From: Scleropages formosus
Lineage: Eukaryota; Chordata; Actinopteri; Osteoglossiformes; Osteoglossidae
DNA: 64,000 nt
Reading direction: 5' to 3'
NCBI RefSeq assembly: GCF_900964775.1
Contig: NC_041815.1
Coordinates: 15,217,489-15,281,488, forward strand
Positions 24,760-42,271 of the stretch are shown here, one piece after another (position 1 is the stretch's first letter; the number at the start of each line of letters is the position of its first letter). The translations under genes were made by a program, and so were the position numbers. The notes under the pieces are model-generated. The model saw only the letters and a list, made by a program, of their open reading frames with translations. It ran no database searches and was not told the origin of the DNA.

Positions 24760-25550
24760 TAGTTTGGTTATATTCAGACTGGAATACCAGCAAAACATAT
24801 TTACTGTTGAAAGGGTGATCTAAAAGAAGCCAGGTTAGGCTGTTGATACTTGCATTGTGGCAGACAACTCAAAGGATATAAATTCTGAAATTGAATGGCT
24901 TTAAAATGGTTTTTGACCAACCAGGACACTAGTACATTTATGTATTACTCAATGTATTTTAATAAGTTGTCTTAATAGTACATCTAACACCATTTAGACA
25001 AGCAGTTTAGCTCCAGTGAGGTTGGTATAAAAAAGAATGGCAGTTCACATTCTGAATGAAAACCCAGTTACAAGAAATGTGTTAGGCTGTTTAGAAACCT
25101 AGTATCTGAAGTAGGTATTAATTATACCCATTGCATGAGCTAGTATAGAAAAGATAAATATTTTAACAATTACTATTGATACAATAGCATTTGTTTTTAA
25201 TTTTTTTAAACCATCCATGCTTCCAGCATTCATTAAAAACCTAGGTCAAGTCTATACTCTCAATAAGTTTTAAGTTCATGCAACTTCAAGTAGGATAAAT
25301 GCTTGAACAGTACCTAAAAAGTAGCACACCAAACAAGTATCTGGCCCATGGTCTGGCAAGGCAGAGAACATACATAAACAATCATTATGTAAACTCATTA
25401 GAATGTCACTGGATTCATAAAATCTTTTTTTTTAATAAAGAGAATTGTGTATGTCACTTGCTAATATGCAACAACCAGAACATTCTATTAGCTAACACCC
25501 CTTCGTTTCTCAATTAAGACGTCATTCGGTTCACTGGTCAGACCGTTGCA
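24760..25550. other. Tail-to-tail spacer between cct6a and phkg1
   Basis: About 790 bases of AT-rich unique DNA that must include the phkg1 3' UTR. No SUMF2-like coding sequence is present. No canonical AATAAA for phkg1 was found on the minus strand close to its stop; a variant ATTAAA lies near 25195 (minus strand). Confidence 0.6.
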
Positions 25551-32044
<6,494 letters not shown>

Positions 32045-32179
32045 CGTTGCATGAAAGGTAACCCAAGGTTTTAGGAGGTACAAGAAGGCTGGAGAAACAA
32101 GTGCAATAAAGAAAGTGGATATGTTTTCAGTAAACTTGTCTGTACAGTTCAAATCCCTTACTGTGGGTATCAAATTTTT

Positions 32180-32515
32180 ACTTTCACATTTATTAATTCA
32201 GCATATGCTTTTGTTCAAAGCAACATACAATAATTACTATGTAGCATTTAGCTGGCACCTTTACCCAAAGCAATCACTCGATACACTACACTGAGCTCTC
32301 TAAAATCGTTTATGCATCTATACGCCAGAGCAATTTAGAGTCAACAATACGCGTGCCTTTGGACTGTTAGAGGAAATCCACACAAACACAGGGAGAAATG
32401 CAAACTCCACACAGACCGAGCAGGAATCCCCCCCTATGCCCAGCTGCGCAACCCAGGCACTCTGCAGCATCAGTGTTAACTGCTATAGCACCATGCTGCA
32501 CTAATCAGTGATGCC
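32180..32515 (-). repeat. Diverged SINE, minus orientation, in phkg1 intron 1
   Basis: Tail-like 'ttcagcatatgcttttgttc' on plus, then 'agagcaatttagagtcaac', 'tgcaaactccacacagaccg' and a tRNA-like head ending 'ctatagcaccatgctgc'. The order matches a minus-strand SINE mixing type C and type D features, so it may be a composite. Confidence 0.6.
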
Positions 32516-32602
32516 CGTACGTTTTCACTTTTCTCAAAAGAAAAAAAAGATATGTTATTGTTGGTACCGAACCTTTCCACACGGTTGACTGATTAAGTTA
32601 AA

Positions 32603-32634
<32 letters not shown>
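32603..32634 (+). repeat. G32 homopolymer
   Basis: An unbroken run of 32 G in phkg1 intron 1, about 0.5 kb upstream of the coding start exon. On the transcribed strand it is C32. Could form G-quadruplexes on the non-template strand; its exact length may also be an assembly estimate. Confidence 0.95.
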
Positions 32635-32635
<1 letters not shown>

Positions 32636-33570
32636 AAGATGCTTGCAACAACAATTACTACCAGTAACTACACTCGATAGGATCAACTGCCCGGCACTGT
32701 GACAGGGCAGACTAGATATTATTACACAATTTCAAATTGGGTTTTTTCCCCCTCATTAAAAGGGAAGTAGCTCCACGCAGAAAACCCAAATATATTCAGG
32801 TTTCAAGATAAGTGCCCAAAATTCAGTTAAGGTTCTACACAACAAGCAAGCAACATTTAACGAACAACGAGAAACCGAGTGTGAAACATGTTACTTCTCT
32901 GAAGTTTCAAGCCAATTCTGGATGGTAAGTAATTGCACTGTTTGCCATAAAGGCTGCAAACCCATATCAGCAAGCACAAATGAAGGTCAGCCTTAGGCTT
33001 TGAGATGCTGATCTCGTGTGGCACCTGCATGTGCGGGAATGCTCACGAAACCAGATGGTTAGTTAGTAAACTCCTCTTATGTAACAGGTTCGTGTTAAAG
33101 ATAGATGAGCAAATCTCAAAGGGCAGAGGGTGGAAGAGAAGACGACTGCACTGGCGGGGAACATCGTGTACTAAACAGCACACTCTGCTATACTGTACAC
33201 ACTCCCCTCCCCCACCTGCGGACCCGCATTGTCTTCACGCGCTCATTACATTAGGAAATTATGCACAGACCAGTACAGGACATTATCCGAGAAAATTATG
33301 TAAGACATATAATATTTTCTGGAAATACAAATAGCAACGACGGATTCTGCATATTGAAAGGCAGAGCAAAGGAACCAGTACGTGTCGTTAACATTTCCGC
33401 ACATCTTGCTGCAGGATGCCATAAGGAATGTGTTAGGTGGTATTTACGTGAGCCTGCCGTGTGTGCGTGTGTGCGTGTCTGAGAACAACACCGGTAACCC
33501 GTAATACCCAACAACTCGTTTGACCTTTCCACTGTAATAAAATAAAAAATCTTGTCAGCCTCACACTCAC

Positions 33571-33930
33571 CTTATAAATCCTCGTGCTACCCTTTTAAAA
33601 CAAATAATCCATCGCCTGTAGGTATTCCGGTATAAACCAAAAGCGGTAAGTAGCGAGCGTTCAATGGGAATTGTATCGAAACTGCTTTTTCAGAAGCGAA
33701 AACAGCCCGACTGCCGCTGCCGCCTCGCGGGAGAGCGAGGCGACCTCGCGCGGCGGATGCCGAAAATAAACGGCAGTGCAACCCGAGCTCGAGGCGGCCC
33801 CGCGCGCGCGAGCATAACACCGCCCCGAAGGATTCGTGGACAGGCACCAGGGCGCATTCTGAACAGTGTAACCCAGCGGTGACCCCGTGGAGCCCATTTA
33901 ATGAGCTTCTGCGCCCGTACAGCTGCACTT
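33571..33930 (-). promoter_or_regulatory. phkg1: Possible phkg1 CpG-island promoter and non-coding first exon
   Basis: GC- and CpG-rich patch (most marked at 33700-33900) on the upstream side of phkg1. On the minus strand it ends at a strong donor, TATAAG followed by GTGAGTG (exon end 33571). The next acceptor on that strand is at 32088, just upstream of the phkg1 start codon. Open frames on both strands here reflect high GC content. The role as first exon is inferred. Confidence 0.45.
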
Positions 33931-34542
33931 TCCCACTTTAGAATTGCTCATACTGTATATTCTAATGTAATAATTCAAAGTCAAATTGACATTATAACAG
34001 AAATAGACGTACAAGCCAGGCCACTGAAAGGGCAACTTGCGCTGTTCAAGGCTTTATTTTACCTTTCATTCTTTTGACAAATGCATGATAGCGAGGAAAA
34101 AAAATAAAAAAATCTGTCCCTATAACGAACTAATTTCTGTTTCGAAAGATCTTGTATGTAATCACACTCAATTCTTAACACAATTTAAATTAAAGTTTTC
34201 ACATTTAAAAATAACACAAATTTGGGTTTACTCCACATCGAGTCTGACATGATCATGATTATATATCTATGCCACATACAAGAACAAAGATTGTTTAAAA
34301 AAACAGTAAATTTATTTTTTATATTCCTTCTCGTTTTATACTATTATTTTTCCAACAGTATGCATAAAGAAATATATCCAAATTCTTACGGGCCTCTTCA
34401 AATCACACTCCTTCGTATACAGTATGACAAACACAGCAGCAGGCCTACTGCGGCTCCTAGACCTACACAACCGTTGTGACAACTCTGATCGTCACGAACA
34501 ATATTTACCTGTTAAATCATCATATGTCTCTTTTTTCACAAG

Positions 34543-34760
34543 TTAAATACGGCAGAACCGCTGGTCTAACCAGCAGTAAACTAATCCCGCCACTGACAAA
34601 GTACAGTGCCATTTAAGAACAGTAAGACCAACATCAACGGCGGGGAGGAAGATGGCGGAAAACAAGTGACATAAAACACGCCGATTACGTACCTGATTCC
34701 CGAGAAAACGGCAGGTGACTTCCGGGTAGCCTCGGTCACGTGTTCTCAAGCCTCCTGAAG
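34543..34760. promoter_or_regulatory. Housekeeping-type promoter with YY1, ETS and E-box motifs
   Basis: AAGATGGCGG (34649-34658) is a YY1 site. ACTTCCGGGT (34718-34727) is an ETS/GABPA site read on minus as ACCCGGAAGT. CACGTG (34737-34742) is an E-box. On the minus strand a strong donor, AATCAG followed by GTACGT, ends a possible exon at 34693. It could be an alternative first exon of phkg1 or serve an unseen transcript. Confidence 0.45.
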
Positions 34761-35095
34761 GTATGAGTTACAGTACATTCTGTACATTTCCGGTTTTAAA
34801 CGTCCCACGCGGAGGTTTTCTTACGTTCCCTGAACTATGTGATTTTACTGTGCAGTGTGTAACCTGCGTTACTGACAACCGGAGAAAACAAACGCGCACA
34901 AATATTTTCGTCTGTTAGCTTCTTACAACGAATGCGCACTGACTGTTGAGTGTCAAATGTTGCAAATAATCTGATCACCAAAATATATTTTAATTAATAC
35001 TTAGCATGCTTGAACCAGAAACAAAGAGAAAACTGAGCGCTCATCGAAACCGCGCTAAGACTGATTGTGTTTCTAATGATGAGACTGTGCTTTGT

Positions 35096-35207
35096 GTCCT
35101 GGGTGTGTCCCCTCCCCCTTCCAGCCTTGCGCCCTGAGTTGCCGGGTTAGGCTCCGGTTCCCCGTGACCCCATATGGGACAAGCGGTTCTGAAAGTGTGT
35201 GTGTGTG
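35096..35207 (+). repeat. 'Type A' SINE, 5' truncated, with target repeats
   Basis: Starts in the body ('cctgggtgtgtcccctcccc') and runs through 'gccgggttaggctccggttc' to a (TG)n tail. Flanked by perfect 10-base repeats 'tgtgctttgt' at 35086-35095 and 35208-35217. The 5' truncation with target repeats is the mark of LINE-style target-primed insertion. Confidence 0.88.
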
Positions 35208-35217
35208 TGTGCTTTGT

Positions 35218-36320
35218 CGAACATATTGTCATAACTACGTTTTACATATACGAATTTGTATTTACCGCTGTTGTAAATGTACGCTTTTGTCCGTACCCTC
35301 ACATGAAGTGGTTACCTACAGTGGACTTGGACTCTATCATATGGCATGGCACTTACAACATTGTCCTGCACTTTATCCAACGTTACTTAAGTTACAGTAT
35401 AACACACGTGTTTAATAACTTAAGTGCCACTGAGTCAACGCCAACTCATTGGGACAACCTAGATTGCCTCTGAAATGTTCTGTTCTCCACCTGAGTCCCA
35501 GGTGCATTCATTGTCGCTGACCCTAAGTCCACCGTTTTGGTTGATGGTCATCTTTTTCTACCAAATTCTGCAAGCATTATTCAAGAGAATCCAGTCTTAT
35601 GATGAGGTGTCCAGAGTGTTAGACATGGCACCAAGTATGCTGAAGGAAAAGGAACTTGCCTACAGTTAAATAACACCTGTGAAAATATGGCTAACATTGC
35701 AATAGAGCATAAATTAATCACTCCTGATAGAGATTCTAATTATTTACCTGATGGAAAAAAAAAAAAAAGAATATTTACACTGAACAAACACATACTGTAT
35801 ATACCAACAAACACAAGACTGATGCACAGCAGCAAGTTACACACCTACAAATTTAACTGAATTTAATATTGCTAAACAATGAAATTTGTTGACTGAAGTC
35901 TGCTACAGTTTGAGCCCTCATGCTGTGAAAGAGCAAAAAAGGCATAATTGTCAATTACCTAAAGTATCTAAAAGCAAAATGAAAACCAATACCACCAATA
36001 AAATAAAACCAGAAAAACACCAATAAACTAAATAGATCATTTTTAAACATTTCATATTTGAAAGTTCAAGGAGTTTGTCTATACAACAGTAGCAACAGAA
36101 ATGGCCACACTAACCAAATGTAATGAAATACTGTAAATGTGCAGGCTGCTTTTTAAAGTATGGAAACCACAAAATCAAATTTTCCCACTCACAAATGTTT
36201 CTAAATTTAACTGTCACAGATAGCAGGAAAAGCAGCACTGATGGAAAAAAAAAAAATTATTTTAAATCAGTACAAACTAAAAGGTACAAATTCAGGAACA
36301 CAGCAAAATTAATATTGTCA
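35218..36320. other. Spacer between phkg1 and chchd2, no gene recognised
   Basis: AT-rich unique DNA. A plus-strand frame at 35475-35669 ends in a helical-looking peptide but has no start context or splice partner and is not called. Confidence 0.45.
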
Positions 36321-36323
36321 ATC

Positions 36324-36329
36324 TTTATT
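36324..36329 (-). terminator. chchd2: chchd2 polyadenylation signal
   Basis: TTTATT on plus is AATAAA on minus, about 200 bases beyond the chchd2 stop codon, a typical distance for this gene's short 3' UTR. Confidence 0.65.
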
Positions 36330-36523
36330 TGAACTGATCTGTTTTCTTGAAGACAACTAGCAGTCATGCATTTACAATGATAATTACCCTTATTGTTCTA
36401 AGTACAATAAAATATAAAACATGGTGGCAATTAAGTCAGAATTCTGTAGAATTACACCTATATTACATAAAGCCTGGATGCTGGATTAATGTATATTCAT
36501 TTCCGGCTTCAGTTTTGAATTTT

Positions 36524-38413
36524 TCATGACAGCCCTGTGAAGTGAGAGGGAAAAAATGCAAATCAGAACATTTCAACATTTTCATAAAAATATACTTATC
36601 CAATGTAGATAACACCATCAAAATTGCCAGCCAGACTGTATTATGACTAAGGTTGCACAATGTGGGTAGCCCTATCCTGTATAGGCTAATTACTTAACGC
36701 TAATCCTGAAGTCACACCTTCAATCATTTCAGTACACAAAGACTTTTGTTTCCCTATATATTAGAATTATACTATAGCAACAAGGGCACTGTTAATGTCC
36801 CATGTTACTTAAGCAGTTTATCTGTTTTGTACTTATAGTTCACCATTACTGATCAAGGGGGTTACGATGAAGCATTTACAGTGTAATTGGTCCCTTGCTG
36901 TTAGAATAAAGGTCAACATCCAAGGTTCTTCTGTATTTTTGGTAGAAACAACATGGAGATGTGCAAATTGTAGCAGAGCAAGTTGAAAAAAAATTTTGCA
37001 CTCACCATTTGAAAACTTGCACTGCTTCAGCACCTCACTGAAGCCCTCACACAGCCTGAGGTCACTCTGGTTCTGGGCACACTCTAGGAACTGCTTCATC
37101 TCATATGCACATGGGTTCTGTTGCAGTGGCTGCTGCTGGTACATGGGCTGGGCCTGGGAATAGGGCTCCTAGACAGGTGTAAAGGACAGAGAAAGTAAGC
37201 ATTTCTATTTGTGGAGGTGAGCTGTAGTGGACACTAGTAGTTACTGCTTATCTTACAAATCGTCACTAAAACAAACATATGAAGGATTATTTGAGGTCAC
37301 TCATATGAGGTTTGTTTTCATTGTATTGCAGACTGGAAAGCAGTAAATGCCCTTTGTTATGCAATCATACACTGATTACCTGATAGGTGATATCAGGCCT
37401 GGCTGCCTCTGAGCTCCCTCCACCACTGAAGCCACCAGTCATGGCATGCCCTATGGTGTGGCCCACCGCAGAGCCTACAGCAACACCAGCTGCTGTGCTC
37501 GCCATCTGGGCGAACATTCCCGGCTGTCTGGGGGCAGTGGCAGGGGCTGCCATAGCAGATGGAGGAGCATGAGCAGGTACTGAGGAGGGAGGTGGGGCAG
37601 CCCTAGCCATGGGGGGTGGTGATGGGGGTGCCCGGCTGTTTTGAAAACAAGTGAGAAACATTACATTTGTTTTACAATATGAAGCCATTTGTCAACAGTT
37701 TCTAAATATGGTTCTAACCCTAAATCTAATCACAATCACAGACATTATCAATAGCTGGGGAGCAATACTTTCCGGCTGTCTCTACAACTATATCTGTAAG
37801 TTGAATTGTAAGAAGACAGGGAAAACCATCCACAGTACAACTTTTGACCTTGCTATTACTATGACCTACAATCCCTGTGTGTCAGACTTAAGTGTCAACC
37901 ATTCTTCCACCAGAAAGATAAACACATAACCTGTATCACAATTTAATGAATTTTAGCAGCTTTTGGTCATTTTGGAACTTGTTAGGTAGTGTTACCTGAT
38001 CACTGGCTAGTAAAATACTGTAACCTCCCTGGCTGTGTGTGTTGTGCTTAGAAGTACAAGTATCATGTTTGCATAAGTAAGTATGCATGTTTTTTTCAGT
38101 AAACTGATCTATATAATCTAGTAGTAGTATCTACGTATTTTGTTGTATTTCACATCTGAAAACACTTTTTCTTGTTTTAAGTTATTGACATAATAGTATT
38201 AATACCGCCAGTCGATGTCTGAAAATTAATATTAATTTAAGAAGAAGAACTTCCTCAGGAAGGTGAAGCTACTAACTGAGACTAGGCCTCTCGCAAAGCC
38301 TAGCGAGGATGAGCAGCATAAGCATGGCACAGTCAATCGCTAGGTTTTTTCTTTTTCCCCAACCTGGCTGGTGGAGCCATCCTGGACGTTCGACTTCTGC
38401 TTCCTCTTGGCAT
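36524..38413 (-). CDS. chchd2: Coiled-coil-helix-coiled-coil-helix domain protein 2
   Basis: Small mitochondrial intermembrane-space protein that supports cytochrome oxidase and the MICOS complex and also acts in the nucleus in stress responses. Four coding exons on minus: 38413-38364, 37635-37380, 37168-37006, 36534-36524. They join into 159 residues (human 151). The Arg/Ser-rich start [16 protein letters not shown] is a mitochondrial targeting sequence, followed by a Pro/Ala-rich stretch, a Gly/Ala-rich hydrophobic middle ([20 protein letters not shown]) and the CHCH domain with twin CX9C motifs at C122/C132 and C142/C152. The last coding exon is only 11 bases. CHCHD10 is the near paralogue, but the N-terminus and the ending [11 protein letters not shown] fit CHCHD2. 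Neighbours phkg1 and cct6a match human synteny. Confidence 0.95.
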
Positions 38414-38600
38414 CTTCAGAAGGAAAAAGTATCCCTGCTTAATGAATTAAACCACGTTAAACGTCAACACGCAGCACCGGCGACCTTGTGTAGAATGCAG
38501 ACAACAGCTCCGGAATCTTCTAGTGTTACATCATATAGAGTCAGCCCCTACTTCCGGTACCGAATGTACCAGAATAGAGGGGCATCACGTCCGAGAGAAC
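38414..38600 (-). promoter_or_regulatory. chchd2: chchd2 promoter and 5' UTR with ETS site
   Basis: TACCGGAAGT on the minus strand (38550-38559) is a strong ETS/GABPA (NRF-2) site, common at nuclear genes for mitochondrial proteins, about 140 bases upstream of the start codon. No TATA box is evident. The transcription start is probably between this site and the ATG. Confidence 0.55.
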
Positions 38601-38962
38601 GAGATACAGTTCCTCTTGGGCCATGGAGCAAGAACTCACTTAACAGAAAAAACTGAAAACACTACTTTATAGAAATAATAGAAAAAGACAATTTACAAAC
38701 AACTAACAATCACAGCACGGTTGGTTGATGCTGGAGAGAGCGCTGTGCTTGCACGGCGGTATTAGTATCAACAATCATATCCCAAGTAAATACTCATTTT
38801 TAATGTATTAAATATTACGTTCTTCTTCGTCTTCTGTAGTATTGCCCTGTCTAGAGGTATATCATATTTGATAATTTGACTGTCATGCATAATCATTGAA
38901 CATAGTTAAATGAACTAAAGGTATAAAATATAAACAGTATTTGTGGAATACACGGTACTTGA

Positions 38963-39292
38963 AGACGGCACGCTGGCACAATAGCGCTGCTGTCTCAGTC
39001 ACAGCGCCTGGGTGGTGCGAGAGGACGTAGGTTCGGTCTCTGCTCAGTCTGTGTGGGTTTCCTCGGGGTGCACCGCTTTCCTCCCACAGTCCAGAGACAG
39101 GCTGTTCAGGTTCCCCCCCTAATGTGTGAGTGACAGAGAGAGTGTGTTCCACTGATGTATGAATAAGTGACCCAGCGTAAGTAGTGTATCTAGCAGTGTA
39201 AGTCACCACGGTGAATAAGGTGTGTGGGCTGATGACACAGAACTCATTGGAAGTTGCTTTGGAGAAAAGCGTCTGCTAAATAAATAAACAGC
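38963..39292 (+). repeat. 'Type B' tRNA-derived SINE
   Basis: Head 'gacggcacgctggcacaata', B-box region 'ggttcggtctctgc', 'tttcctcccacagtccagag', 'gtaagtcaccacggtgaata', tail 'gagaaaagcgtctgctaaat'. Full length and closely similar to the copy at 25852-26168. Confidence 0.88.
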
Positions 39293-40711
39293 CCGTGATA
39301 TCACCACTAGGTGTCATATGTGGTGCTTAACCTAATACATGAGGTTGATGGAAGAAAAAAAAGTCAAGATTTAACTCACAAGGGAAGGAAACGTATTCTC
39401 CATATAAAAATGTATAATAAACAAGCAGACACTAACTCTGATGAGTTTAGAAACATTATCTTGTCTGCTTAAATGGGTTAAAATGACTGCTGATGCTGTT
39501 TACCAAGAATTTTAAATGAATTCGAAATCACCACGTAAAGATGAGTTCAGTTATCCCGACCTTAGAAACCCGGGAGTAAATCCGTTTAATTCCGTTTCAC
39601 AGTAATTTTGATTGTACAAAGAGTTAGCATGATGTAACGGAGTAGCTCTGTAAATTCGCATTCGCGGAAATGTTATTTAATTTTGTCTCTTTTGCAGCTC
39701 ATTAAGTCAACGAGTTATGCCTTCAGAGTATACTGACACACCACGCGGTTCCCACGCTGTTCAGCCATGAGCGACGGCGGTGTGCTCGTGCCGTCCCACT
39801 CCGTCGCGAGGAGGAAGACACCCTGATGAGCGCGAGACGCGGGCTTCTCGAACTGAAGCCCCAGTTAATGGGAACGCCAGCTAACCGCCTCATAGAGTGA
39901 AGAAGTAACAAACGCTGTGTTTCAGTAATGATTTTCCATTTCATTTGCCATCCAACGTTCCATGCTGAGCTGGGGATCCAAGATGCTATTTAGCAACATA
40001 ATCATTATTTCTTGTGAATTGGCTTAGAATTGTTATTTGATCTAGAAATGCCCAGGAGGGGTGGGCAACCATTGGCCTGTGGACCCTTCAGAGGTTTTTT
40101 TTCCTCCCTCAACCTTCAGTTGGCAGTTTTTGTTCCTTTCCCCAGTGGCTAGTAGACATACTTATAGCTCTATAAAAATACTTTAGGTAGCCATTAGTTG
40201 ACTGTCTTCTTTGTATCTGTTTTCCTTGCCTTATGCCTGTGTTAAAGTGCTCTGTATCACTGCCTCAGAAAAGCACTCTAAAAATGAATTGAAGCCGCAC
40301 CATAATTCACCTGTTATCCTAGCGTCTGTAGATTTGTTCAGCAATTAACAATTCCAGTCCAATTTAGATGGCCAGCAGCATAAACCGAGCAGTTTTATAT
40401 TGTCTTTATAATTAGCTATGGAGACAGCAGGGTATGAAACCGCCGTGAGAATGAACGCCTAAACGGTCTGTCAGTGATAATGAGGTTGATTGGTTTCTTT
40501 CCCTAAAGCAATTAATTACCTCCCGCCTTTTTGTTCAGCTGGTTTGTATTTTGTTAAAAATCATAGTTTTTTTTTTTTTTTACTTTCCATGGACTAAATG
40601 TTTGATTCGCAACTAAGATTTTTAAAGTAAAGGTATAGTGTAAAAATCCCCATGCTGCCCTCCTCTGCTCTGGAGTCAATAGCCATGGCATTCAATTCCT
40701 CTTAAATACGA
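39293..40711. other. Spacer with CpG-rich patch, no confirmed gene
   Basis: A CpG-rich segment at about 39745-39870 follows a 3'-splice-like 'gtctcttttgcag' (39685-39697), but every frame through it stops early. The stretch at about 40390-40550 is dense in homeodomain-like motifs. No gene is supported. Confidence 0.45.
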
Positions 40712-40910
40712 GGGCAACTGCTGGCGTAGTTGTTACAGCTGCCTTTGGACCCAGAGGTCACAGGTTTGAATCTCACCTCCAGCTGTAGTATCCTTGAGCA
40801 AGGTCCCTACCCAAAATTGCTCCAGTAAAATTACCCAGCTGTTTAAACAGGCAAATACAGTGTTAATCTATTTACAGTTAAGTCCACTAAATGAATAAAT
40901 ACTGTATAAA
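40712..40910 (+). repeat. 'Type C' SINE
   Basis: Head 'ctggcgtagttgttacagct', B-box 'ggtttgaatctcacc', linker 'ccttgagcaaggtccctacc', 'gctccagtaaaattacccag' and tail 'gtccactaaatgaataaat'. A good full-length example. Confidence 0.85.
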
Positions 40911-40952
40911 GGCATTTCTAACACTCTCCAGGCGTTTCCTTTGTAAGAGCAG

Positions 40953-41130
40953 ATCTTCCGAGTCCTTTACAGAAGTTTCCCTGTATTTGGATCCATTTGC
41001 TGTGCTCCGTATTCACCTGACTTTCAGAACGGAAAACACATCACTTAGCTGTCTTGTGGGTGAAACACAACACCCGGACCTTGTTTTAACAGGACAGCCA
41101 CTATGTGCCCTTCAGGTCACCAGGGTATGA
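40953..41130 (+). other. Coding-like open segment, identity unknown
   Basis: An open frame reading SFTEVSLYLDPFAVLRIHLT and onward alternates hydrophobic and polar residues like beta strands, has two cysteines, and ends near a donor-like 'CCAGG' then 'GTATGATG' at 41125. A 3'-splice-like 'cctttacag' lies at about 40966-40974. It may be an exon or a relic of one. No protein family was recognised. Confidence 0.25.
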
Positions 41131-41220
41131 TGACGAGTCCCACGGGGGTTGGGGAGGAGGAGAGGGTTTGTTGGATGAGTTGTTTCATTGTCTAATTTGA
41201 GCTTAATGTGATTTGAGAGA

Positions 41221-41421
41221 AGGGGGGCATGGTGGTGCAGCGGGTTTGGACTGTGCCTTCTCTCTGGTGGGTCTGGGGTTCGAGTCCTGCTTGGGGTGCC
41301 TTGCGACGGACTGGCGTCCCGTCCTGGGTGTGTCCCCTCTCCCTCTGGCCCTACGCCCCGTGTTGCCGGGTTAGGCTCCGGTTCACCTCAGGACAAGTGG
41401 TTTCAGTCAATGTGTGTGTGT
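41221..41421 (+). repeat. 'Type A' TG-tailed SINE with target repeats
   Basis: Head 'ggggggcatggtggtgcagc', B-box 'ggttcgagtcctgc', body 'gacggactggcgtcccgtcc' and (TG)n tail. Flanked by 13-base repeats with one mismatch, 'gtgatttgagaga' (41208-41220) and 'gtgatttgaaaga' (41422-41434). Confidence 0.9.
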
Positions 41422-41911
41422 GTGATTTGAAAGATCAATGTTATTTAGTATTTATAGAATGTGGCGGTTTATGTTTAAAGTGCTTTATAGGTTATGCATG
41501 GATGGTTTGCTGCTTTTTTGAACTTAATGATAAGAAAGTGGAAGGATTTTTAGGAACGTGAAGTCCGATTTTGACACATTTTCAAGCTGTAGGTTATTTG
41601 ATGTTTTGATATATCTTTGCAAATGTAAAGTTTGTATGTCCTGTCCTATCAAGTCACCTGATATTCTGTCAAATGAAAGTGAGATTTTGGTTTTGACATT
41701 TCAGGATCTGTCCCGTTAATGACAGGATGCACCTTTATACTGTGTATATTTTTAAGCTTATGCTTCTGTGTATGGATTTATTTCATTACCTGTATTGATC
41801 GTGATGTGTGGAACGTGCTAATTTTGGTTGTGTTTTGTCTGTCTTAAATCCTTTGACTCAGTAAAGTTTGGGACAAATATAAATTAATATTCGCACCCCT
41901 GTTTTTCTAAG

Positions 41912-42060
41912 TGCGGAGAAGCTGTCGGGCAACACGATCACCTCCGAGTTCTCAGTGTCCATCATCTGCAGAGAGTGTGAGCTCGTGCGAGTTTCCACAG
42001 GTGCGGGGTTTCCCCGCCGCCTCCCGCTCACCTGTGGAGCTGCCGTGTGACAGAGGACGA
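41912..42060 (+). other. Coding-like segment upstream of the BICD-like gene
   Basis: A 3'-splice-like pyrimidine tract and AG (cccctgtttttctaag) end at 41911. The next 89 bases are open in a frame encoding EKLSGNTITSEFSVSIICRE and a further LVRVST, then a donor-like CACAG/GTGCGG at 42000/42001. Without the donor the frame continues to a TGA at 42058-42060. The wobble positions are GC-rich, as in real exons. Protein unrecognised. Confidence 0.3.
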
Positions 42061-42271
42061 GCCCACGTCACAGTGAAAGCGCTCTGCTGCGCGGCGCGCG
42101 CTCTCAGTTCTGCCGAGGGCTCCGCAGAGAAAGAGAGAGAGAGGCTCGGGGTCGGTTACTGATATTATAATATAACTTCAACGCTGAGCATCACTGTGAC
42201 GTCGTCTTTCTTTGTGTGTGAATGTTATCGCCAAGAGTTCGACACATTATTATTGGCACTTTTGCGACGAT
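42061..42271 (+). promoter_or_regulatory. CpG-rich promoter and 5' UTR of the BICD-like gene
   Basis: GC-rich with many CpGs (gcgcggcgcgcgctctcag) and a GA-rich tract just before 42160, directly upstream of the chosen start codon. An in-frame ATG at 42212 would add 20 residues (beginning MCVNVIAKSS) with no family similarity, so 42272 is preferred. Confidence 0.5.

Noticed and set aside
33587-33928. Overlapping open frames on both strands of the CpG patch
   Set aside because: High GC depletes stop codons; no family resemblance or splice-consistent protein was seen.
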